A DNA stretch of 64,000 nt from Branchiostoma floridae (Eukaryota; Chordata; Leptocardii; Amphioxiformes; Branchiostomatidae). Within the stretch, counting starts at the first letter, position 1. Each line of letters opens with the position of its first letter. Positions 53,923-64,000 of this stretch are shown here, one piece after another. The stretch is from assembly GCF_000003815.2 (NCBI RefSeq), contig NC_049984.1, forward strand, positions 24,461,263 through 24,525,262. The letters run 5' to 3'. The position numbers and the translations under genes are program-made. The notes below the pieces were generated by a model that saw only the letters and a program-made list of their open reading frames with translations, was not told the origin of the DNA and did not search any database.

Positions 53923-56900
53923 TCAAACTTCGGTTCTCCTTGCACCAGCAGCTTTCCTCACTGTCGGTTTTCCGTCGACTTCGGTGCTAAAGGAAAATAA
54001 GAAACATGATCACCGCTAACCGTTTAAAGTCGTTAAGGTCTTTAGCATGTAGCATACAGGGAAACAAGTTTCCTTCTTGTTTCTGTAGTATGATATATTT
54101 TATAAAGAGGGGTTGAATATTGGTATGCAATGGTAGGCAAATCTACTTTCCATGTTGTCCTTGATCTGCATATTGGACCTTTAAAACAAGACCACACCAA
54201 CCTATCGACACGAAAATTTTGACTGTACAACTCCAGTCTTCATGGGGAAAGTGAAGGTATTCTGAAGGCATCTTTCTCAAGGGATGAACAACCCACTGCT
54301 TCTGTGCTATCTACATCACGTGACGTTACAGAGGCAGTGGATTGTCCATTCCTTGACAAAGATTGGAAATGTTGGAAATTCCAGTTCAACTTTTTCGCTG
54401 GATATTGGTATGCAATTATATACTTAATATGTAAAGAATCATTAATTAATATGTAAAGAATCGGTAGGAAAATCTACTTTCTATAGTCTTAAAGTTGCAT
54501 GTTGGACCTTTAAACTGTTAGAGTAACCTTTAGAACAAGACCACACCAACCTATCAACACCACTGGCCACCAGAGAGTCCCTCATGGATCGAAGGTCTCC
54601 TATCAGGGAGTCCACGTCGGACTCAGCGTCTCCGTACCACAAACCCACGGCCAGGTCAGCCACGTCATCGGTACTTATGTCCGGCGTGCTGGGAGGGCTG
54701 TCTTCTGAAGTGGACGCGTTGGCACCCTGTACCTAAGGAATGGACGATGATGTAACGCTAGTTATCCTTTATTGGCGAGGTAACCTATATCTAGCCTGGG
54801 TACCATCCGATTTCTACCGGGGCTCCTTACACTTGCTACCCTCACCTCACCTTGCTACCCAGGCTAACCTATATCCGTTGTTTTTATAAACAAGGTGTTA
54901 AGGGATATCGTGTTGTTTCGATTTGCATAACAATATCCAGACGGGTTTTATTTTCTTTTTGATTTTCCCCTCTGGTAAATACTAGTAGTAAGACCTGGTA
55001 AGACCGATGTCAGAGCTTCGACAACTCCACTAAAAGGTAGAAACGCAGAATGAAAACATAAGAATATAAATATTTGAAGGACATGCAGGTGTTGACGGTG
55101 CCAAAATTCAACGAATGTGTAGCCACTCTCTCATTGGTCCAATCGATAATTCCTACGCTATCATTGGTTGAAATACTAATTATGATAGGCAGTCAGGACC
55201 CGTCTGCGTGGACTCTCTCTTACGCATTTACCCGTGACTTGATCTTGGCTCTCGCATAATACATATGTTTACGGATGCAAAAAAAAGAAGAAATGTTTGA
55301 CGAATGTATACGTAGCCACTCTCTCATTGGTCCAATCGATAATTCCTACGCTATCATTGGTTGAATACTAATTAAGTTATGATAGGTAGTCAGGACCCGT
55401 CAGACTGAACTCTCTCTACCGCCTTTACCTGTGCTTCGATCTTGGCTCTGGCCTGTTTAGTCGCCAGGGTCACCACCACTTTCATGACTTCCTCGGTGAA
55501 CGCCTTTCTTTCCGCACTAGTCTCGCCTGTGACGCTGCCTATAGAGGCGCTCAGTCCGCTGTAGCTGTGAGTCAGGGCCACACACACCTCTTCCACCATC
55601 TTGGCTGCTAGGGTGTTGATCTCGCCGTTATGTGTACCAAACAAAAGGATGACAAAGTAAGCTCACCTGCAACCTGCACCTGCAATCCTGACTGTCCATC
55701 ACAATTAGCAGATCAACCAATGGGAGAGTGGCATTTATCTGCTCGACCAATGAGAATGGGACTATAGCACCTCCCACCCCCCACTTCTTTAGAAACGTAG
55801 AAATGTAAAGTAAACATGCAAATATTTGAAGGGCATGCAGTCGTTCTCTCATTGGTCAACCCGCTAATTGTCATCCATGCTGTCATTGGTTGATGTAATG
55901 ATTGTGATAGACAGGTGCAGGCTAGCGAATATGAACATCTGTAGGCCCGGAGAACTGGGGTTCTCTTTGATCTAATCTTGTAAAGTCTGTATTTCCCGCT
56001 AGCCTATTACGTTAGGTACTATTTATTTCATCACTGCTTGTACACAGAAACTATGTTTGCTACCTACTTCATTTTGTTTGTATCTATGTGAATTAACGGC
56101 ATACCTCAAGAAGCTATGGATTGATTGTCGTGAAATTTACTTTGGTCATGAAGAAATTATTAGATTTTCGCTCCCTGGCGACTTTCTTTAATACTTTAGC
56201 AGACCGTTCAGTTTTACTATGTCATGTTCTGGACAATGATTCGTCAAGCTTTTTGGTTGATAGAAAGCTCTTGTGCTTGCGTTGTTAAGTGATATAAGTT
56301 TTGGATCCCTAGCAGCTTTTTTGGTACTGAAGGGGCGTTTCAGTTTTAGACTTTGAAACAAGAAGGATAAATGATTTTTCATGACTTTTTACCTGTAGGT
56401 AAATTTGGTGAAGACCAACGCAATGGCCTGCTGATAATAATTATGCAAATTAGGACCTGATATGCATAAGTAATGAGGAAAATTCATACAGTACTTTAAT
56501 TGTGATGTATGATAGGAATTTTATTCTTGATAAATAACTCGGTTCGAACATTCATTGCTACCGTTGTTATGTACGACCGATGCAAACTAATAACGTTACT
56601 TCGAACCATATACAATGTATAATTGATAATGAGGTCTTACCAATGACAGTACTGAAGACGTAGACCATGCGGACATTTCTGAAGACGTTCTTCGCGGATC
56701 GTCTCGAACGTCTTCCTTCATCTCCACCATCAGTCTTCTCAAGAGGCCCCTAAGACGTCTCTCCTCCTCCAAGGCTCTCCTCATCAACTTCTCGGTCAAA
56801 CGTTTCTCCTCTTGGTCCTCTTCATCTAACTGTAGATCCACTGTTCCCATCTCTATATCGTCTTTTGCTCGTCCTCTGATCTTATCAATGAAGTAGGACA

Positions 56901-58242
56901 GGGAGGGAAATTTTGGCGCCCTTGCACCCCCAGTATTTTGATTGACATCTCTGTCACACGACGCCTTTTCCCGCGCTTTTAGCCAGACTGCATATTCTGA
57001 CAGTAGAGATCGCTTCTTGCGGTGACTGGAATGGTTCCCTTCGGCAAAGGTTTCTGCGTATTGTTCCTGAACTGTTTTGGGGTTGAGTTTTGCCATCAGG
57101 CGTTCCAGAATGTTCATATCCGTTCTTGGTTTTGTTTCGGGATGTTCTGGAATATCCAACGGCTTCTCTTTGTAAGAATCGTTGGTGTTGCCATCATCTG
57201 CGTAGAGCTCTGAGTTTTCACCTGTTATGGCTAAGTCAAGGGAAGACATGGCGTTCAGAAAACTTACAACATCTAGCGACAGCTTCTTTTCCACTTCTGT
57301 TGGGGCTTCGGCTTTGCAGTTGAGGGTCACTCTGTCCCGAAGAAAATTGAGCAAGCGATCGAGGAGTCCGGCGATCATGTTCCGAAGGTCTTCCATCGTA
57401 GCGAGGAAAACGCCTCCCGGGGTGACCGTGCCATCCTCCCGACTGTCAAGCGACAGGCTCTCGGTGCTGACGACGTGTGCCAAGCTGGAGACCACGGGCT
57501 CGTGCAGCGGGCCGTCCGGCTCCAGAACTGTCGCCTGGACCCACCGCCACTGTTCGTCCGTTGCATCGGGCAGGGTCGCCTCTACTGCCGAGGAGCAAGA
57601 GCCAGTCGCGCCGGTGATAGAAGCATGATCACCCTCTTTTTGTGATGACGCGAGTGTCTCGTCCATCAGAGGCGGTGCATTGCCGATGCGTTCGTACCAA
57701 CTCGTCAACCGCTCAACAGAGCCGCCTTGCATGTCAGTTTCACTACTGCATGCAGCGTCCTCAGAGCCCTCTTCCTGCTTATTCAGACGTTGAGGCAATG
57801 TCTTGTCGTTTTCTTCGTCAAGAGCGCATGTTTTTGGTACAGACTTTTGCTCAACTCTTCTTCGGTCAACATTACCGTCACCCACTACAGTAGAACGCTC
57901 TGGAAACCGGTATGTTGTTTCGCGGGCGTTTTTTCCTCCCCTTACATCTGTAAGGCTTCTTGCGTGGACAAGTCTTTGTTCCACCGACTTGACGTCTTGT
58001 TTCATAGGTTGTTTCATCAAAGGAGGGGCGTTGGATAGCTTGTTAACCCAGTTGGCATCATCGCTTTCATCGCTCGGTTTTTCAGACGAGTCCATGGAAA
58101 GGTCCGAGATGTCCACAGCGAAAGAATCTTGGCTCTCGGACTCCACTACCGTCCCCGGGTATTCCTCCGAAGCGTACACGGTCGGGTTTCGTCGTGTCCT
58201 CGGGGCTCTTCGGAGCAGTTTGCCCGAGCGTGCCGGCTGCAT
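53923..58242 (-). CDS. Uncharacterised protein, four exons
   Basis: I do not recognise the family. Exons on the minus strand: 58242-56641 (534 codons), 55620-55429, 54732-54551 and 53986-53923, joined in phases 0, 0 and 2, about 679 residues. The acceptor of exon 2 is weak (cgag) and its start is uncertain. The N terminus is basic (RSGKLLRRAPRTRRNP) and most of exon 1 is acidic and Ser-rich, probably disordered. A 12-residue motif occurs twice: WVNKLSNAPPLM (65-76) and WYERIGNAPPLM (182-193). Residues near 500 are charged and helical (EEDQEEKRLTEKLMRRALEE). Exons 2 and 3 encode helical stretches (AAKMVEEVCVALTHSYSG; GDAESDVDSLIGDLRSMRD). There is no signal peptide or membrane segment. The first ATG follows the TGACGTAA boxes. 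Confidence 0.7.
54116..54220 (-). repeat. Partial duplicate of the exon 3 donor region of the uncharacterised gene
   Basis: The motifs attggtatgcaat, ggaaaatctacttt, ggacctttaaa and acaagaccacaccaacctatc repeat at 54403-54560, where the real exon 3 begins. The duplicate carries the last ten or so exon bases and the donor. Confidence 0.7.
54791..54865. mobile_element. 75-bp inverted-repeat element nested in a MITE
   Basis: The ends ctagcctgggta and tacccaggct are inverted, and AACCTATAT flanks both sides (54782-54790 and 54866-54874). The 9-bp duplication interrupts a member of the taacgctagttcacc MITE family (54752-54920). Confidence 0.75.
55080..55405 (+). repeat. ATTGG-pair repeats, two tandem copies, with a decoy of the exon 2 donor
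   Basis: The sequence gccactctctcattggtccaatcgataattcctacgctatcattgg occurs at about 55121 and 55313. Copy 1 continues into a diverged copy of the exon 2 3' end (ttacccgtgacttgatcttggctctcgc; real one at 55424-55452), so the unit spans intron and exon. Confidence 0.75.
55680..55920. repeat. ATTGG-pair repeats, two copies in opposite orientation
   Basis: 55682-55760 is an inverted copy (accaatgggagagtgg, accaatgagaatggg) and 55845-55918 a direct copy (tctctcattggtcaaccc, gtcattggttg, gatagacaggtgcag). Confidence 0.65.
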
Positions 58243-58267
58243 CTTTAGAACTCCCCAAGATGATTTA

Positions 58268-58297
58268 TTACGTCATAATTACGTCAAAATTACGTCA
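58268..58297 (-). promoter_or_regulatory. Three TGACGTAA (CRE/ATF-like) boxes at 11-bp spacing
   Basis: TTACGTCA on the plus strand at 58268-58275, 58279-58286 and 58290-58297, exactly one helical turn apart. The nearest is 25 bases before the start codon of the uncharacterised gene. bZIP factors of the CREB/ATF/C/EBP group bind such sites; the regulatory role is inference. Confidence 0.55.
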
Positions 58298-58789
58298 CAA
58301 TTTTACGACTTTCAAAATGGTTAGCGTTTAGATTGTTGCGTTAGAACAAGCTAAATCACGTGATAGCTTCAAATACAGAAGATATTAAAATCCATTCCGC
58401 GAAGGCCGAAAAATACCCTGTAGGTTATTCTCTCTCCTTGGTGCTGAAAAGCGTTCAAATGACGGAGCTGCGGCACGCTGGTGGCGCTGCTACGGCCAAG
58501 CGGTTTTACGGAGCGCTCAACGATTTTTAATCTTTTTACGCTTTTTATATTTTTCTGTCATTTTAGCGATGCTTGTATGCTTTGTATACTTCAATCTAGG
58601 AAGCAGCGACGCCAACAATTAACGCCCTGCAGCCCATGAGATACCCCGCCTCTTCACCTGTCGTATACGGCGCGTAGTCACATTTGTCGTATGTCGTCGT
58701 ACGATTTTGCTGTCGCGGTTTCCATGCAGGTCAAAACAGCCTTTTTGGTAACAAGGTAGCTGAATTTTGCACGACACACACACTAAGAA

Positions 58790-59035
58790 TGCACGACACA
58801 TAAGCTAAGATCGCATGGCACATGCATGAAGATCGTACAACACATGCATGAAGATGGTACAACATATACACGAAGATCGTACGACACGTGCGCGACGATC
58901 GTACGACATATGCACGACGATCGTATGACACATGACTCATGCGACACACACACGACTATCGTACGGCACATGCACGACGATCGTACGACACTTCTTCTTG
59001 AACAATCGTATGACACATGCACGACTATCGTACTA
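58790..59035 (+). repeat. 22-bp minisatellite, acgatcgtacgacacatgcacg
   Basis: About ten imperfect units. The core cgatcgtacg is itself palindromic. Open frames across it are cyclic CRTIVVHVSYD-type artefacts. Confidence 0.9.
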
Positions 59036-59172
59036 CGAATGGCCCTACCGCTCTTCACATAGTCAGGTCCACCGGTCCTTTTTCTAAACCTTATACTCTA
59101 ACATCTTTTACAACGTGCTGAATTGTTAATGTTTTTCTTTTTCTTATACAACCATTAAACCACCGCAAGGGT

Positions 59173-59433
59173 AATCTCCAAGCAGATGCTACGGTAGCAT
59201 AAGATAGTATCAAAAGCTGACAGAGGAGTGAAGCCGGCCTAGGAGTATGTATGCTACCGGAGATCTGCGACCGGTCGGCTTGAAAACAAATGGCTATTAA
59301 CATCCAATTTTTGCCTATTAGTTACAAAATTTTGCCAAGTACTTGTTAATTGCCAGTCCGACTCAATTTGGCCGGCTATACTCCTTGAGCATCTTTGGTA
59401 CTGTCTTATGGTACCGTAGCATCTGTTTGGAGA
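59173..59433. mobile_element. MITE, aatctccaagcagatc family, copy 2
   Basis: The left end taatctccaagcagatgctacggtagcat and right end atggtaccgtagcatctgtttggaga are inverted; about 260 bp. Confidence 0.75.
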
Positions 59434-59602
59434 AAACCTCTAGATGTTGTAAATCAAAATAAGACTATGAACAGTACTTGTTTTGGAAACATCGTTTATT
59501 AACCGCAACATGGAAGCAACTCAGTGTATAAAAATGCTAGCTAAAGTTTGCATACTTGTACCATATATGTGCTTGTTCGTAAGATATAATATAGGGCAAA
59601 GT

Positions 59603-59636
<34 letters not shown>

Positions 59637-59650
59637 ACTCCCTCTCTCCC
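59603..59650 (+). repeat. (CT)n microsatellite
   Basis: About 24 dinucleotides with few interruptions. Confidence 0.9.
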
Positions 59651-59809
59651 AGTTGTCTCCTTTTTATCCGATTCTTCCTTTGTCTTATCTCTCTCTCTTA
59701 CTTCTCCAGCCTCATTTTTTTGTCTCTCCACATATCTACCTATTCAACAAAGTTTAAAGTGTGAAACGTCTTTCATATTTTCGACAGTGGTGACTGGGGG
59801 GAAATGCAG

Positions 59810-59905
59810 ATTTCTAACGACATGCGGGAACTCCTTCATTGGTCGAACCGCTAATTGCCATGCTGTGATTGGTCGTTCCGCTGATTGTGATCGACATGGA
59901 TGTCT
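59810..59905 (+). repeat. ATTGG-pair repeat
   Basis: It reads ttcattggtcgaaccgctaattgccatgctgtgattggtcg and then gattgtgatcgacatgg, like the copies at 55.9 and 63.1 kb. Confidence 0.65.
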
Positions 59906-60636
59906 ATTTCGGTCTTTCTTTTTTCCAGTCTCCATAATGAGGATGTTCACCTTAGTGCACATATGCATAGCCATTGTCAAAAACACAGTATTGCCGAAAT
60001 GGGGTTTAGTTAGTTGGTGCCGTTAATCTTTTTTTCTTTATTTGTACATGTACATTACGCTAAAAATCGAAAATTCATTCAAGCATTGGACGAGGAATGT
60101 ACTATATATATTTCACACAAATACGATATGGATCCAGCCAATAATGGTACTTCATATATATTTGAATTCACACAAAATTTCACGAAAACAACATACACCG
60201 CTAAAGCACAACTATTACAACTCAAGCTTGCAGATCACTGTGTGTTAATAAATGAACACTCAAACATTGGACGGGCTGTGGCTGCACCTGCAGTTCTGAT
60301 GAATCTCACTAGGTGGCATGCCTGGGCAGCCTGCTGGGCATGCTTACTGTAAGAGTCGCATTGCAGATTTAATGACATGCATTACAATGGTTAGGCATGG
60401 TTGAACGCACTCCCAAGACACGCAGGCGAAGACACTGTGATCTTGTTAAAAAGCACACAACACACGAGTACATACATGTTAAACAACAGCGCCTGACAAC
60501 TACAATGCCACAGCAACAGTTTGGAAAAGCAGTTGATTATGTTGGGCCTATAATATTCGTTCTATAGTGTTTTTTGATAGCACATGAAATGACATCACAC
60601 TGCAAACACTACACACCAGGACTCATAGCCTGTGAA

Positions 60637-60862
60637 CTAACGCCTGTTCACCTTTATTCGCAGAGTAACCTATATCCATTGTTTTTAAAAGCAGGGCATT
60701 TTAGGGGTATCAATGTGAGTCTACTGGCTGTGGTTTCAACTTATAATGCTTTGAGATAGCGCAATTTCAAACCACCGTCCGTCAACTTGACATTTCTAAA
60801 GACCCTGGTTGTAAAAACAACGGATATAAGTTACCCCGGGGATAAAGGTGAACCAGAGTTAC
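60637..60862. mobile_element. MITE, taacgctagttcacctttat family, copy 3
   Basis: The ends ctaacgcctgttcaccttta and taaaggtgaaccagagtta are inverted; internal tcaacttga/caatgtgag parts match the other copies. It ends 127 bases before the TPPP stop. Confidence 0.75.
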
Positions 60863-60988
60863 ATGACGCCACAAAACGCATTGTGTACAATTGGCTCAAT
60901 TTTTCTTTTACTAATGTGCTATTTAAATTTACATATAACGGTTGGATGCTATAGCGCTTGTAACACCCTGAAAATCCGTGGGCTGGGT

Positions 60989-61776
60989 TTATTTCTTGAC
61001 CTTTTTATCGTAGGTGCCTGCTTCCTTGTAAGCACCGACGTAACCCGTGTTCTCGGCCCTATCCTCACGCCCCTCGAGCCCCTTGCCCTTGCCGGACGCG
61101 TCGAAGCGCTCCTTGTGCGAGCCGGTGTACTGGGAGGTGTCCGTGAGACGATCAACGCCACCAGCCTTCACCGCTTTCTGCATAAAAGAAAATAAAACAT
61201 CAATCAAGCTATCAACATACCAAATATCATGACGATCCGTCAACCCCTTCTTGAGTTATTCTCTTTCATTCAAAGTATAAAACAAAAATTACACCTGCAG
61301 ATTCAAAAAGCCGCTAGGGGCCCACCAATTACTTTCTACCCATGAGCTACATACATCGAGGGCCCTTACCCCTATCAGGTGTACTGGTGGACAGAGCAAA
61401 AGATGTCAAAATCAAAACCAAACAAGTCGCTAGGGGCCCCAAAATTCTGATATCACGCCAAGACATATATTAAGTATCAAAACAATAAATGTAAATCTTC
61501 TCGAGTTTTGATAGATAGGCTGTTCCTGGACAACGAAGAAAATTCCTGTCGAATACCTAGAATTCTTGCAACTAGTCATACTACATTAACAGTTGCCTCG
61601 GACCTGAGGCGTCGCCAAAAATGCTCACCGTAGCGCCCGTGGTTCCCGGTTTCTTGCCGGCGATCAGGGCGAAGGTCTTGTTCTTCCCCTCGTCGTCCTT
61701 GGGGAATCTTTTGGCAGACAACTCCTCCAGGGCCGTCTTGCACTGGCCCAGTGTGATTGTACGGGCAGACTTGTCC
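60989..61776 (-). CDS. TPPP: Tubulin polymerization-promoting protein (TPPP/p25-alpha), last two exons
   Basis: TPPP proteins bind and bundle microtubules. Two exons on the minus strand: 61776-61629 (entry phase 2) and 61177-60989 ending in TAA, joined in phase 0. The first encodes [20 protein letters not shown] and [20 protein letters not shown], the end of the p25-alpha helical domain. The second encodes [26 protein letters not shown] and [18 protein letters not shown], the conserved disordered tubulin- and zinc-binding tail of the family. The [18 protein letters not shown] signature is diagnostic. Upstream exons with the N-terminal part of the domain are not seen in 61777-64000, so they probably lie beyond the right edge. 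Confidence 0.9.
61361..61391. repeat. 31-bp dispersed repeat (gggcccttacccctatcagg)
   Basis: An inverted copy lies at about 63449-63480. Near it the phrase cgctaggggccc occurs twice (61310 and 61429). Confidence 0.55.
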
Positions 61777-61959
61777 CTAAAAACAAAATACAGTGTTAGC
61801 AATTTCGCCAAGGGACGTAAAATGTCAAAAATGAGGGTCTCATGTTGGATGAGGTGCCTCGAAGATAGCATCCAAAGCAGGCTCTCTGGGGCCTTTTCCC
61901 GTCTTTTTATGACTCTCGCTGGCCTTTTCTTTTTGCTGACGCTTCACTGTGGCCAATGA

Positions 61960-62037
61960 AACTCTTCTGCCGGCTAAAATCCTTCCCAAGCTTATGATAC
62001 TATCTTATGCCACAGCAAGATCTGCTCGGAGATAATC
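61960..62037. mobile_element. Single right arm of the aatctccaagcagatc MITE family
   Basis: The stretch tgatactatcttatgccacagcaagatctgctcggagataat matches the right end of the 63.7-kb element; no left arm is found nearby. Confidence 0.55.
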
Positions 62038-63104
62038 AAACAGCCTGATTACTCAGATTGGGTACCTACAGTGGCTACAATAATACACCTAGGAGAATAG
62101 GTGAACAGTAAGGATCAGTAAGGCTATGTTAAGTCGATTATATGGAAGACATCTTGATCAAAGCACGCAACAATTTTTTCCGTCTATAAAAAGAAAAGTT
62201 TTCGACACTACTGGGTATAGGAAATATATACCGTCAAAAATAGAACAAGAAATATTGGGGAAAATGGCAATTCCAAGGTCAAAGACGAAGAAAACAAAAA
62301 AAGAAGAATATATGTTCGGGTATAACTGTCTGTGTGCTTATTCAATGGTTCAAAATTTATGACCACGTAGATTTCATAATGAAGGCATTTGCCAAACTTT
62401 TTATCGGGCTATCTAAATTTATTTTGTCATTTAATTTTTTTTCCAGTTGGGTTGGCGCCAAAAAAGACCTGACTAAACAGAAAGCCAAATAAGAATGTAT
62501 AAAAAGGTCCAAAACCGGCAGGAATCTAACCCCTGCTCAGAAAATAATACCATACCAACAACGTCTCAAATAGCCAATAAAGACGGATGCAATTAAGTTT
62601 GGTATAGTCCAAGGTCAATGAATCCTCTGAACATCTGGTCTACGCCCACGTTTCATTGCGCATGCGTGGTTGACAAGACTTAACCACATCTTAGAAATGA
62701 CAGACAAACGCTTGTTGTTGTACGGTTGTCATGGTGAAGGTCATGACCTCAAGGTGTCATGGGTGGGTTCAGTTTCATCTGTTTTGTAATCTTCATCTCG
62801 TCTTGACAAAGGAATTTGCATGGAACAACAAACAAGTACGTGACTCGATTATTAAAGAGATATGGAAGAGAAATTTTGGGTTTCTGGTACGTGTATGAGC
62901 ATAGATATTTCTTGATCGGCGAATTGGGAAGTTTTGCCTATTTTTCAACACGTTACGCATTCATTATTTTTCAACACATTACGTAGCTGACGTCAAATTT
63001 ATCACGAAAACTTGTCAGGTTGGTTCAACTGATTTTTGCATGGACCAACAGCCTGAACACCTTCGTCAAAACGTACAAATACAAAATAAAAACACGAAAA
63101 TGCA

Positions 63105-63205
63105 ACTATTTGACTGCCACTTTGTAGCCACGCTCCTATTGGCTACATCGCTAATTGCCATTCTGTCATTGGCTGCTGCTAATTGTGATGGACAGTCAGG
63201 TTCAG
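63105..63205 (+). repeat. ATTGG-pair repeat
   Basis: It reads tagccacgctcctattggctacatcgctaattgccattctgtcattggctg and then taattgtgatggacagtcagg, matching the copies at 55 and 59.8 kb. Confidence 0.65.
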
Positions 63206-63687
63206 TCTGATAGACCTCCAGTCTTTGCCCAACAAGGTCATGTTAATTTTGTCCTTCTAATTGTTGTTGTCAGACTCAAGGTCGACAACAACATCTCCCT
63301 GGTTGAAACTCACGTTTCTTGACCTTGAGGGTCACTCTTTAGAATATGTGTGAACAACGATAACACAATGGTTGTTGACTATGCACTCGAACCCATTTCC
63401 CCACACAAATGTACAACAAACACTGGAACGGCACTGCACAATATATCCACCTGTACACCTGATAGGGGTAAGGGCCCTTTGGGGTCAAGAGGTCAAACCA
63501 CGGTTGGATGATTGACATTGTAACAGAAGGAAAACAACGGAAATCAACAAGCAAGAAGGGGTAGTAGTAGCAGTAGTACTTAGTAGTATGGTACGACAAG
63601 CCTCTTTCGGACTTCTTGGGGCGCGGGCGTTTATATCTTTTTTTTTGGGGGGGGGGGTCAATCTGAGCTAAGGTTCTCTTTTGCTAC

Positions 63688-63821
63688 TCTCCAAGCAGAT
63701 CCTACGGTAACCTAAGATAGTATCAAAAGCTGCCTCGAGTGTGTTTGGCTCGGGTAGCTGACTTCAATCCTCTGGCAGCTTTTTATACTATCTTCGGCTA
63801 CCGTAGGATCTGCTTGGAGAT
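63688..63821. mobile_element. MITE, aatctccaagcagatc family, shortest and best-paired copy
   Basis: 134 bp, almost all inverted repeat: tctccaagcagatcctacgg...agatagta against tactatctt...ccgtaggatctgcttggaga with about a 40-base centre. It could fold into one long hairpin. Confidence 0.85.
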
Positions 63822-64000
63822 TACACTTTTGCCAGTAGAGAACATTAGCCCATGTTGAAAGTATCGAATCAACCCCCCCCCCCTTCCGTCCACAAGAAAA
63901 CGCCAATGCTCTAAAAAGTCTGCGAAGGAGGCTATATGGGAATGAGGTAGATTTGACCTTGAATTCATAATAAAGTTGTGAAACAAATTTGGAGAATGGT

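Larger units (their letters stand above)
58243..60988. other. Spacer between the uncharacterised gene and TPPP
   Basis: It contains the CRE-like boxes, a 22-bp minisatellite, a MITE, a CT microsatellite, an ATTGG repeat and another MITE. I see no gene. Confidence 0.5.
61777..64000. other. Probable TPPP intron and repeats
   Basis: It holds solo and complete MITEs, an aggctatgttaagtcgatta MITE end (62115-62155) and an ATTGG-pair repeat at 63105-63200. I see no exon. Confidence 0.4.

Noticed and set aside
58783-59062. Cys-rich repetitive frames (CRTIVVHVSYD) on the minus strand
   Set aside because: They are translations of the 22-bp minisatellite, with no start or splice context.

Overview
The window reads as an invertebrate deuterostome nuclear genome, most likely amphioxus (Branchiostoma). 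That attribution is inference. It rests on small phase-conserved exons with GT-AG introns, a tandem family of sialate O-acetylesterase (SIAE) genes, a V-set immunoglobulin receptor gene, a TPPP gene, a DIRS-type tyrosine-recombinase retrotransposon, and a dense mix of MITEs, tRNA-derived SINEs and minisatellites. Most long open frames here are chance or repeat-derived. The genes were built exon by exon from splice signals, reading phase and paralogue comparison.

Layout. (1) 1-9033, minus strand: the first five exons of a secreted SIAE with a signal peptide; its 3' half lies off the left edge. (2) 11774-25050, plus strand: a type I membrane receptor with one V-set exon in two copies, two more Ig domains, short stalk exons, a transmembrane segment and a tyrosine-rich tail. 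A 5.5-kb DIRS-like retrotransposon (12919-18454) lies between the two V-exon copies and truncates the first. A LINE relic and a Tc1/mariner relic lie in the following introns. (3) 29151-41619 and 44098-53474, plus strand: two complete ten-exon SIAE genes (580 and 573 codons) that replace the signal peptide with a type II signal anchor. (4) 53923-58242, minus strand: a four-exon gene of unknown function with three TGACGTAA boxes at exact 11-bp spacing just upstream. (5) 60989-61776, minus strand: the last two exons of a tubulin polymerization-promoting protein (TPPP/p25-alpha) gene.

The three SIAE genes keep the same exon boundaries and phases wherever both are visible, and all keep the catalytic GQSNM serine. 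The two complete copies also keep the SIHPR histidine. One is predicted to be secreted or lumenal and two membrane-tethered, so one esterase chemistry seems to be deployed in different places. In all three, the intron before exon 5 carries a tandem array of about 150-bp units. Each unit holds a 3' splice site and the first 80-odd bases of exon 5, then an in-frame stop. Similar partial-exon duplications recur at exon 10 of the third SIAE gene and at two exons of the unknown gene. This recurring decoy-splice-site structure and the membrane-anchored SIAE paralogues are the most unusual observations.

The space between genes holds at least seven families of short inverted-repeat elements, several starting or ending within 40 bases of a splice site, plus nested insertions and minisatellites.
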